DNA from: an uncultured Clostridia bacterium
Lineage (GTDB): Bacteria > Bacillota > Clostridia > Oscillospirales > Ruminococcaceae
Length of the DNA: 64,000 nt
Assembly (NCBI GenBank): GCA_947630845.1
Contig: CANRJB010000014.1
Coordinates: 1-64,000 of the forward strand
Direction of reading: 5' to 3'
Positions 45,319 through 52,549 of this stretch are shown piece by piece (the stretch's first letter is position 1; every line of letters starts with the position of its first letter). The notes beneath the pieces are model-generated. The model searched no databases. It had not been told where the DNA came from and worked only from the letters and a program-made list of their open reading frames with translations. The position numbers and the translations under genes are program-made.

Positions 45319-45468
45319 TCAGCAAACCACTGAAACATCCTGTAATGATGCCGCAAAGGCTTCTCTTGTGATCGGCAGAAGTAAAGATTGGCTTCTGCTT
45401 TCCAGATGAGACACTTTCCCCTCAAATGCAAAGACATCTCCTGACGTAAAATCGCTTACCAGTGCCAT
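45319..45468 (-). CDS. Possible small protein downstream of DUF4317 gene
   Basis: A 49-residue open frame begins 8 bp after the DUF4317 stop, on the same strand, with AAAGGAG three bases before the ATG. It starts MALVSDFTSGDVFAFEGKVS and ends LQDVSVVC. No motif is recognised. The position right after a co-directional gene favours translation, but the close ribosome spacing and short length leave doubt. Confidence 0.4.
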   Translation of the reverse strand: MALVSDFTSGDVFAFEGKVSHLESRSQSLLLPITREAFAASLQDVSVVC

Positions 45469-45476
45469 TCTCTCCT

Positions 45477-46604
45477 TTACATCTTCATCTGGAAACCATT
45501 GACAGTGATCTCCGGGTCTTCCAGTGAGATCATCAGAAAACGTCTGCCGTCGATCTCCCGTGTGGTGATCAAGTCGGTCGCATCGCCGCTGATGCTGACG
45601 GTCACGCTGCCGGTACTGAGCGTGGTCTTGGTATCTGTGAGGTTGGATGCGATGAAGAAATTACCCTCCGTTGCCTCCTGATACAACGCCTGTGCGGCTT
45701 CGGCGTGTTCCTGCGTTACGCCTGAATCCAGCAGGACATCCCGGACGAAGATATCGCTGACCACAGGCGGTTCGGGTTCATCCTTGAAAGTCTTGGCATA
45801 GTCCGAAATCTTCTCGTTGACACTTGCAATCACATTAAGATTCAGTTCATCCCCTACTGCCTTATCCAGAATGGCACGGAAAGTCTCCTTTTCCTCCTCT
45901 GCCGACAGGGTATAGTGACATCCAAGCACATCCTCCACGATGGAAACATTTGGTTCTTTTGGCTTTTTGGTAAAGTACATGACGTGGTTCACATCCGGTC
46001 CCCTGCCCGTGAAGGTCGGAAACAAGAAACCGTCCGTCGGGGCATCAGCAACCACACGGTCAAAACGAGTCTTGCGGATGATATTGTTCTCATCCTCATC
46101 ATAGATCAGTCCATCTACTCTCGATTCCACAGGGCAGACAGCAGCTACCAGAAAATGAAAATCATGGCTGTCATATTTGTTTTTCTCCCCGAACTTATTC
46201 TTCTCAAATACTGTATATGTACACTGGGCAATGAACACGGCATAGGGCAGCGGATACACCATTTTTTCCGAAATATGAGAAATGTACTTGTCCATCTGTT
46301 CCTCGTCGTCCAGTCCCTTTTCGAGAAGCTGCCAGAGCAGATTCTGCTGCTGATCTTCCTCATAGACCTCGTTAGGAAACTCGTACTCGATCAGCCCTTT
46401 GCCAAGTTTACCTTTCAGCACTTTGGCAAGCGTGGTGTACAGCACGCTCATCTCTTCCTCCGGTATCTCCGCAAAACTCCGGACACTGCGGCATTTCAGT
46501 GTCTTTTCGGAATCAATGAAAGTGGAAAACAACCTCCGGATGACAAGCAAGTCATCTGCCGGAAGAAAATGTTTTTTCAACTCTGTGAGATCTTTCTGGT
46601 TCAT
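45477..46604 (-). CDS. DUF4317 domain-containing protein
   Basis: A 375-residue protein matching DUF4317: it begins MNQKDLTELKKHFLPADDL, has CRSVRSFAEIPEEEM and LVAAVCPVESRVDGLIYDED, and ends with a small beta domain. The family is common in Clostridia and has no known function. ATG 46604 is chosen because AAAGGAG lies seven bases upstream. No signal peptide or membrane helix is visible. Confidence 0.9.
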   Translation of the reverse strand: MNQKDLTELKKHFLPADDLLVIRRLFSTFIDSEKTLKCRSVRSFAEIPEEEMSVLYTTLAKVLKGKLGKGLIEYEFPNEVYEEDQQQNLLWQLLEKGLDDEEQMDKYISHISEKMVYPLPYAVFIAQCTYTVFEKNKFGEKNKYDSHDFHFLVAAVCPVESRVDGLIYDEDENNIIRKTRFDRVVADAPTDGFLFPTFTGRGPDVNHVMYFTKKPKEPNVSIVEDVLGCHYTLSAEEEKETFRAILDKAVGDELNLNVIASVNEKISDYAKTFKDEPEPPVVSDIFVRDVLLDSGVTQEHAEAAQALYQEATEGNFFIASNLTDTKTTLSTGSVTVSISGDATDLITTREIDGRRFLMISLEDPEITVNGFQMKM

Positions 46605-46626
46605 ATCCATTCTCCTTTTCTTTTTG

Positions 46627-46698
46627 TTATATACTGATTTTTCTCTGCGCTTCCTGTTCATTCAGAAACTGCTCAAGCTGTTTCTTTAGCAGAGACAT
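46627..46698 (-). CDS. Possible leaderless 23-codon ORF before DUF4317
   Basis: MSLLKKQLEQFLNEQEAQRK then ISI and stop. Its ATG (46698) coincides with the start point predicted from the promoter at 46704-46732, so it would need leaderless translation; there is no ribosome site. The stretch is amphipathic and charged. It may be chance. Confidence 0.2.
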   Translation of the reverse strand: MSLLKKQLEQFLNEQEAQRKISI

Positions 46699-46703
46699 AT
46701 AAA

Positions 46704-46732
46704 ATAATACTTCTGTATCAAGCCGCAGTCAA
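46704..46732 (-). promoter_or_regulatory. Promoter of the DUF4317 gene
   Basis: On the minus strand TTGACT (46732-46727), 17 bp, TATTAT (46709-46704); leader of about 93 nt. Confidence 0.7.
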
Positions 46733-46775
46733 ACTTTTTCGTCCGCCCTATTCTGTATGTTTGCTGAAGCAGCTT

Positions 46776-49073
46776 TTATTTCCAGAACTGGAATATACAT
46801 TCCAGATCATAAGCCATTTCAGGATATTCATAATGATAATCATAAAACCGGAACATCTGTCCGTAAATCTGCACGCCGTTTATGAGCAGTGCCCAGAACA
46901 TGGAGAAGCATAGAAATATCTTGACCTGTTTTTTTACGATGTCCTGTGTTGCATGGGTAGATAAGAAAAACAGGATCGCATAAGCCCCAATTATCATTTC
47001 CCAGCCAAAATCTGCAATGTAACGGGTCGCATAACCGCTTTCCCAAATAAGAGCGATAATCACCAACGGAATGATAACACATGGAATACCGATATAGGTG
47101 AAAGCGGAAATTCTGGATTTCCTGTCGGGGAGCTTTCGCATTGCCCGTCCGGACAGGAAGTAAGCAAACATAGGGAGGGCAGTCCAGAAGATCCCGGAAG
47201 TGGAATAAGTCATCGGAGTATCAAAATAGAAGAAAGAACCGATGTCCATTTGCTGTACACTGGTATGGATGAATGGGTATGTTGTGGTGAAAACAGGTGC
47301 GTTAATCAGGTAGTTGTACAAGGGTATCATGGCGATCTGCCAGTGAAATTCAGTAGCTGTAAAATTGTTAATGGTAAGGGAATATTGGATGCCAAATTCA
47401 AATGGATTACCGAACCTTGCATAATTGTACCACATCTGCCCCAACCCAAGCAGAACCATTGGCAGAAGTGCAGACAGAAGATAGGAGAGCTTCTTTCTCC
47501 TCGGAAACGCAAGCAGAAAGAAGAATCCTGCACAGATGCAGTATAGTGCCAAAGTTGGACGACACAGCACAGCAATTGCGATCAGCAGAGAGGAAGCAGC
47601 GGTTTTTATCAGGGAAATATCCCCTTTTCCGATAATGTTAGCGGAAAGAAGGAAGTACACACCCCATGTCAGAAAAGCAAATCCTGCGGCAGTGGCAATT
47701 TCATAAAAATCCATTCTCCCGAGACTGTGCCAGATACCGCATGCAGACTGGAGCAAAATCAGACAGACGACGGCATTACCAACATTAAGCAAAGGGAAAA
47801 ATTTCCGGACAAAGCAGGAGTAGAGTGCAGTCAGCCCCATAATTCCGATGAGGGAAAATAACAGGATGGCAACATTGGTAGAAAAATAGTATCCTGTCAG
47901 CAGATGATAAGGCAAAAACAGCAGAATGACCGGAGCAATTCCATAATAGGAATAATACTTGCCCTGATAGTATACATGATCCCAACTTGCCTCAATATCC
48001 TGAACTTCTCTTTGAGTACGGTCGTAGATTTGTTCAAACTCTTTCACATGCTCACTCGGTTCTTCCAGCAGACTTACTGAACCGCTTGCAAACGCATCCA
48101 CAAGTTCTTGGGTGACTTGATTACCGCTTTCAAGTTTCCATAGTTTTTCTTTATCACTGGTTTTAGCTGACCACATTGAAAAGCCAACAATGCAGAATAC
48201 ACAGGTGATCACAAAAGCTGAAATGGCATAATTCCGCATATTCTGACTGAGGGTCTTCTGAAAAAAAGCTTCATGAAATAATGCGTAGATCAGACAACTG
48301 CCAAGCACAATTGCCCAGAATCTGACCCATGAAAGACGCATGGGAATCGGGACATTCAAGCTGAAAGAGGCAAGATCTATTCCTGTATCGTTTGCTCCCT
48401 GAATATTGATATGCATGTCAGATACATTTCCGGATGCTTCCACGTGGAGATAGGCAGAATCAGGACGATTTTTAATGATATGGGATGTGATGATATGATA
48501 ACGATAATCTCCGGTAGATGTTTCATCTTTCAGATCAATCGAATAATTTCCAAACTGGGTTTTTTCGGGAAAAACAGCTTGTGTATAGACAGTACCCACA
48601 GGAGCATTTATGTCTTTTAACGTGATCACAGCTTTCTCTCCCGCTTCAACGTGGATGACTTGGTTCTTTTCATCATAGCTGCCGCCGGATTCGATCAGAA
48701 CATCCTGTGCAGAAAAGTGCATTTCAGGATAATTGCCTGACCACAGCCGATATGTCGGAATATTAAATAATGTCACTTCCAGTATTGTGGCAACAGCAAT
48801 TGACTTAATGGCGAAAACAAACGTTTTTGAAGGAAACAGCCTGTTGGCGAAAGTCATCAGAGACGCCAATACAGCACCATCGCCGAGAAGAATAAACCCT
48901 TTGGAAAACTCGCCGAATTTTTTACCGGCAAACTCACTGCTAATGGCAAGTATAATATTAAGAATGGCAATTGCCAGAGCAATTTTATATTTTATGGATT
49001 TTTTAGCATCAGCTGTTTGAACAAACAGCCAGAACATCAGTACTGTCAATACGACCATGAAAACAAAAAACAT
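46776..49073 (-). CDS. Polytopic membrane protein, possible GT-C glycosyltransferase
   Basis: A 765-residue protein with three membrane helices at the start, an external beta-rich domain (about 115-260), and about ten more helices with loops. The conserved-looking segment YYQGKYYSYYGIAPVILLF before PYHLLTGYYF resembles uncharacterised membrane proteins annotated as glycosyltransferase-like. The first external loop shows no clear Asp/Glu pair of GT39 enzymes, so catalytic activity is uncertain. It stands alone; GGGAG precedes the ATG. Confidence 0.65.
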   Translation of the reverse strand: MFFVFMVVLTVLMFWLFVQTADAKKSIKYKIALAIAILNIILAISSEFAGKKFGEFSKGFILLGDGAVLASLMTFANRLFPSKTFVFAIKSIAVATILEVTLFNIPTYRLWSGNYPEMHFSAQDVLIESGGSYDEKNQVIHVEAGEKAVITLKDINAPVGTVYTQAVFPEKTQFGNYSIDLKDETSTGDYRYHIITSHIIKNRPDSAYLHVEASGNVSDMHINIQGANDTGIDLASFSLNVPIPMRLSWVRFWAIVLGSCLIYALFHEAFFQKTLSQNMRNYAISAFVITCVFCIVGFSMWSAKTSDKEKLWKLESGNQVTQELVDAFASGSVSLLEEPSEHVKEFEQIYDRTQREVQDIEASWDHVYYQGKYYSYYGIAPVILLFLPYHLLTGYYFSTNVAILLFSLIGIMGLTALYSCFVRKFFPLLNVGNAVVCLILLQSACGIWHSLGRMDFYEIATAAGFAFLTWGVYFLLSANIIGKGDISLIKTAASSLLIAIAVLCRPTLALYCICAGFFFLLAFPRRKKLSYLLSALLPMVLLGLGQMWYNYARFGNPFEFGIQYSLTINNFTATEFHWQIAMIPLYNYLINAPVFTTTYPFIHTSVQQMDIGSFFYFDTPMTYSTSGIFWTALPMFAYFLSGRAMRKLPDRKSRISAFTYIGIPCVIIPLVIIALIWESGYATRYIADFGWEMIIGAYAILFFLSTHATQDIVKKQVKIFLCFSMFWALLINGVQIYGQMFRFYDYHYEYPEMAYDLECIFQFWK

Positions 49074-49140
49074 ATATTGATTTCTCCCTTACTTTCTGAT
49101 TTACTTCAATTTTTTTCATCCTATGCACATAGTATGAAGA

Positions 49141-49170
49141 ATTATGTGAGGCAGTGATTGGCAAAGTCAA
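49141..49170 (-). promoter_or_regulatory. Probable promoter of the membrane protein gene
   Basis: On the minus strand TTGACT (49170-49165), 18 bp, CATAAT (49146-49141). The -35 box lies within an inverted repeat CAGTGATTG / CAATCGCTG (49152-49176). Confidence 0.45.
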
Positions 49171-49330
49171 TCGCTGTCTGCGTCACAGGCGTTTTCCTAT
49201 CATCAGACTGAGTTTGGACAACAGGAAATTAGTATTTAAGATTGTATGTTCAATTGGTGACAGTTATAATGACTGAAATGGCGGTCAGAAAGGTGGGCAT
49301 TACGCCGGTATTGGTTTAGATACATCATTC

Positions 49331-50326
49331 CTATTTTGTGATGTATTCTTCAATCGTAACATTTTCACCAGCACCGACTGCTGAGATGTACTGGAGTAGG
49401 AGAGCAGCATCACCTGTGTCCAGATCGCCGCCGTTGAGGTTAGCGGCAGACTTCTGTGCATCCGAGAAGGACGGCTGTATGCCTGCTCCGATTCTGGCAA
49501 TCTCTATCAGAATATTGGCGGCATCGCTCGTGTCAATTTGTCTGTCACCATTCACATCACCGAGAACAATATCCGTTATATTCGGAGTGGTTTCAGGTGT
49601 GGTCGTAGTAGTTTCAGGTGCAGTATATGTAGTCGTAGTAGTTTCAGGTGTAGTAGTTGTGGTCGTAGTGGTTTCAGGTGTAGTAGTTGTGGTCGTAGTG
49701 GTTTCAGGTGTGGTAGTGGTAGTCGTGGTGGTTTCGGGTGTGGTAGTGGTGGTCGTGGTGGTTTCGGGTGCAGGGGTGGTTTCTGAAAATTCCCTTGCTG
49801 CGATAAAAACCTGTGTGCAGTAATATCTGTTATTTGCGTAGGATACGCCAATGCCGACATAATTATAATTGGCATTCAGGATGTTACTCTTTGTGGCATC
49901 CTGCCCCATAAAGTAATTCATTGCCTGTTCCGGAATCGTACAGCCATAGACATAATTTTCCGAAGTTCTGCTGTAGGAAATGCCAAATTCGCTTAATACG
50001 GTACTTGCGGCACTGCCGTCAGGTCTTCTGTAATCGGCAGATTGAGTCAGTTCATCGCTGCGCTTCTGGGCAGCATTTGTCAGTGCCGGCATTTCTTTCA
50101 GTTCAGAAAGTCCGTTTGCGACACGTTGTTGATTGAGCAGTGTAAACACCTCACGTGCAAAGGTTTCTGTGTCCATTGTCTGCTCCATGCTGATTGCCGG
50201 AAGTGTTTCCGTATTCAGTGTATAAGCCCTTGCTGCAAAATCCGATTGCTGTGTTTTCTGCAAGCTGATGCCAAGTGTCAGGACAGATGCTGTAAGCAAG
50301 GCTGTGCATGCCATCCATTGTTTCAT
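49331..50326 (-). CDS. Secreted CAP-domain protein with dockerin, degenerate active site
   Basis: A 331-residue exported protein. Signal peptide (1-25), CAP/SCP domain (about 53-180) with NQQRVANGLSEL and SNILNANYNYVGIGV, a PETTTTTTTT repeat linker (about 184-245), and a dockerin: GDVNGDRQIDTSDAANIL then NLNGGDLDTGDAALLL, each ending near GAG. The CAP tetrad is altered: the His of the usual SHxRPDG is Tyr99 and the His of GHRxNIL is Thr145, while Glu123 remains. A binding rather than catalytic role is likely. The dockerin type matches those of the RCC1 and papain-fold proteins. Confidence 0.88.
   Translation of the reverse strand: MKQWMACTALLTASVLTLGISLQKTQQSDFAARAYTLNTETLPAISMEQTMDTETFAREVFTLLNQQRVANGLSELKEMPALTNAAQKRSDELTQSADYRRPDGSAASTVLSEFGISYSRTSENYVYGCTIPEQAMNYFMGQDATKSNILNANYNYVGIGVSYANNRYYCTQVFIAAREFSETTPAPETTTTTTTTPETTTTTTTTPETTTTTTTTPETTTTTTTTPETTTTTYTAPETTTTTPETTPNITDIVLGDVNGDRQIDTSDAANILIEIARIGAGIQPSFSDAQKSAANLNGGDLDTGDAALLLQYISAVGAGENVTIEEYITK
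49590..49775 (-). repeat. Tandem repeats coding for the Pro-Thr linker
   Basis: Units of about 33 bp encode PETTTTTTTT five times or more, with ACCACTACGACC-like cores. Likely to vary in copy number between strains. Confidence 0.8.
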
Positions 50327-50354
50327 AAGTATCTTTCCTTTCCCAAATCAATTT

Positions 50355-50366
50355 CCGGATATCCGG
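50355..50366. promoter_or_regulatory. Palindrome in the leader of the CAP gene
   Basis: Perfect 12-bp palindrome CCGGATATCCGG lies between the promoter and the ribosome site of the CAP-dockerin gene. It could be an operator or a small leader hairpin. Confidence 0.35.
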
Positions 50367-50374
50367 TTTACCTT

Positions 50375-50403
50375 ATTATAGCATATTCTCATAGTTATGT
50401 CAA
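50375..50403 (-). promoter_or_regulatory. Promoter of the CAP-dockerin gene
   Basis: On the minus strand TTGACA (50403-50398), 17 bp, TATAAT (50380-50375). CATTTAT occurs a further 18-28 bp upstream. Confidence 0.8.
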
Positions 50404-50433
50404 GCAAAACGCATGATCCGGAAAATAAATGTT

Positions 50434-50464
50434 GAAGCAGGAGCTTTCCGCAAGCCCCTGCTTC
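50434..50464 (-). terminator. Hairpin after the dockerin remnant
   Basis: GAAGCAGGAGCTT (50434-50446) pairs with AAGCCCCTGCTTC (50452-50464) with one imperfect pair. On the minus strand it is followed by AACATTTATTTT. It fits as the old terminator of the gene remnant just upstream. Confidence 0.5.
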
Positions 50465-50476
50465 ATCTACTGTTTA

Positions 50477-50590
50477 TCATTCTGTGACGCAGTCATCAAT
50501 CGTAACATCGAGACAAGGTCTGTGGGATGACAACTGCTGCAAAGCATAACTCTGTGTTATTTCAGACTTCTTGTACTGAGTCTCATCGTT
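50477..50590 (-). pseudogene. Remnant of a dockerin-protein gene C-terminus
   Basis: The minus frame ends ALQQLSSHRPCLDVTIDDC, then VTE and stop. Aligned without gaps to the end of the CAP-dockerin protein (LLQYISAVGAGENVTIEEY, then ITK) it keeps the L-Q-x-(I/L)-S and the VTI(D/E)(D/E) pattern. A stop closes the frame at 50591-50593 and there is no start. It lies in front of the CAP gene and before a terminator-like hairpin, so an old tandem copy of a dockerin gene is likely. The match is short. Confidence 0.4.
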
Positions 50591-50643
50591 CTATTGACAT
50601 TGCCAATCGTCAGTATACTATTTTGAAAAACCGGATAGAAATC

Positions 50644-52152
50644 TTACTGTTCTGTGCTGAAATCAAACTTATACGGATCATAACGCCTGTAAGCAGCATC
50701 ATTTCTCTTGGTGTCTGCTGTGCTTGCCCACTCGTCTGTCATTTCTTCAAAGGCATCACCGTATTTATCGTAATCCGCATTGAGACTTGCTGTTTCTGTC
50801 CAAAGGTCAGTATCTGTCATACGATCTTCAATATCATAGCGCACAACCAGATAATACTGCTCGTCCTCCTCCACAATGAAGGGCTTACCATAATCTGCTT
50901 CCTCGATCTCCAACAACTTGTTATAGACTTTTTTGCTTGGTGTATAAGTAATATCATCCTCACTGTCATAATCATCCGGATCAATGAGGGAAATGATGCT
51001 CTCATTGTCATAAGTCACAGTTTCTGTCTCAGTCTGTGTATCTGTTGTTTCCGTTTCGCCAGTCTCCTCATCAGATGCTGATGTGGTCTCAGTGTTACTT
51101 TCCTCATCAGACCCGACTGTTCCGGCTTCTGTAGACTCCTCAGCAACGGTGGTCGTCTCTGTTTCAGTTGTTTCCAATGTATCCTCTGTGTCACCTTCCT
51201 CATCCGTGCTGTCTTCCTCAGATGCAGCAGTCGTTTCTGTTTCAGCAGTTTCCTCCTCTGCGGTCTCATCAGGCACAGTTGTCTCTGCTTCAGTCTCACC
51301 CTCGGAGGCTTCTGTTTCTTCTGCGGCAGTCGTTTCTGCGGCTGCTGTAGTTCTGGGTGTCGTGGTGGTCGGTTCTTCAACACCGGCTGCTTCTTCGGAA
51401 ATGGAGGTCACATAATAACTGTAGTCCTCCTTCACATAATTCATCTCCGTCATGACTGCCCCGACGCCGCCTTCATCATAGGCATCCTCAACACGATCAC
51501 GGTATCCCTCGACCATCTTCATCATCTCCGCCTTGCCGTCGGATTTGAGCAGATTGCCTTCACCGTCCTTGAGGTCGATTGCCACATACTGACAACGAAT
51601 GTTATTTTCCTTGTAATACGTATATAGCTCGTCCTCCGTTACTCCTTCTTCACCGTCGATCCCATAGTAATACTCAAAGATCAGATCGCTCTTGGTGGAG
51701 GACACAAGTATCTTCCGGAAAGAATCTTCACTGATACCATTACGTTCCATGGCTTTCTTGTTGCCTGACCAGTAGTATTCCATCATCATGTCTGTGTAGC
51801 TGTCCTCATCTGCGCCCATCTCCAGACCCAGTTCGTCAAACTTCTGTTCTGTCAGTACAAAATCTACACAACTCTCTGTTGCCTTGTCCTGCACCCATGT
51901 ACGGACATCCTTCCCCTCAAGCGTCGCAGCCTTGACAGCATCCAGATCGGTCGTATCCAGATCCGGAGTTTCCTCAGACAGCTTGCTGAGTGCCTCATTA
52001 TAGGCAGAATTGGCAAAATAGATATACACACCAGCCGGCACTTCATAACCGTTGACAACCAGTGCCTGTCTTGTATTGCTGCCGCATGCTGTCAACCCGG
52101 CTGCCACGCCGAATGCGGTCAGAAATGCAGTCATACGCTTCAAAATGGACAT
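50644..52152 (-). CDS. PrsA/SurA-like foldase lipoprotein with acidic linker
   Basis: A 502-residue lipoprotein. The lipobox is LTAC after a short signal (MSILKRMTAFLTAFGVAAG). The N-terminal domain (VNGYEVPAGVYIYFANSAYN and following helices) resembles the SurA/PrsA chaperone domain. A very acidic Thr/Glu-rich segment of about 130 residues (251-381) separates it from a C-terminal beta domain with PSKKVYNKLLEIEEADYGK. The linker has the composition of cell-surface spacers and interrupts what would be the parvulin part. It probably helps secreted proteins fold. GGAGG precedes ATG 52152. Confidence 0.8.
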   Translation of the reverse strand: MSILKRMTAFLTAFGVAAGLTACGSNTRQALVVNGYEVPAGVYIYFANSAYNEALSKLSEETPDLDTTDLDAVKAATLEGKDVRTWVQDKATESCVDFVLTEQKFDELGLEMGADEDSYTDMMMEYYWSGNKKAMERNGISEDSFRKILVSSTKSDLIFEYYYGIDGEEGVTEDELYTYYKENNIRCQYVAIDLKDGEGNLLKSDGKAEMMKMVEGYRDRVEDAYDEGGVGAVMTEMNYVKEDYSYYVTSISEEAAGVEEPTTTTPRTTAAAETTAAEETEASEGETEAETTVPDETAEEETAETETTAASEEDSTDEEGDTEDTLETTETETTTVAEESTEAGTVGSDEESNTETTSASDEETGETETTDTQTETETVTYDNESIISLIDPDDYDSEDDITYTPSKKVYNKLLEIEEADYGKPFIVEEDEQYYLVVRYDIEDRMTDTDLWTETASLNADYDKYGDAFEEMTDEWASTADTKRNDAAYRRYDPYKFDFSTEQ

Positions 52153-52189
52153 ACTTCTACCTCCAGAAAAATAACATTCTAACTTCTCT

Positions 52190-52218
52190 ATTATACTACA
52201 GTTTTGCAAATAAGTCCA
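52190..52218 (-). promoter_or_regulatory. Promoter of the foldase gene
   Basis: On the minus strand TGGACT (52218-52213), 17 bp, TATAAT (52195-52190). Confidence 0.6.
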
Positions 52219-52231
52219 TAGGTTTTGCAAA
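52201..52231. promoter_or_regulatory. Twin TTTTGCAAA sites at the foldase promoter
   Basis: GTTTTGCAAA occurs at 52201-52210 (inside the promoter spacer) and at 52222-52231 (just upstream of the -35), 21 bp apart, that is two helical turns. TTTTGCAAAA is palindromic. This is a good shape for a repressor operator. Confidence 0.4.
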
Positions 52232-52472
52232 AAATTCCTGCTTTTTCACAGAATTTTCAGATATCTATTGTGATCCTTTGTATAAATGTGCTGATTCAGG
52301 AGCTGTGCAGAATAAATCTGTCATATAAAAAGAGATAGTATCATTCCAATCCGGGTGAAATTCAGCCTGACAGCTGTGAAGGAACAGAAACAGAGAATTC
52401 GTATGATGCGCTTATTTTCAGCATCATTTACTTGCAATGCAATAAAAAGTTTGTTTTAGATATAAATAGTTG
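52232..52472. other. Intergenic region between divergent foldase and esterase genes
   Basis: No gene is visible. A small inverted repeat TGATGC / GCATCA lies at 52404-52426, and CATTTA at 52425-52430 partly matches the decamer shared by the two promoters at 58504-58648. Confidence 0.5.
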
Positions 52473-52501
52473 TTGCAATTTTACTAAAAATCAGGTAAAA
52501 T
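52473..52501 (+). promoter_or_regulatory. Promoter of the double CE12 esterase gene
   Basis: TTGCAA (52473-52478), 17 bp, TAAAAT (52496-52501). Confidence 0.75.
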
Positions 52502-52549
52502 AGAAGCATAATGTTTTGCTCGTCATCAAAGACAATAAGGAGGAATTTT

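Noticed and set aside
49590-49775. Regular short repeats considered as a CRISPR array
   Set aside because: They are in-frame codon repeats for a Pro-Thr linker without unique spacers.
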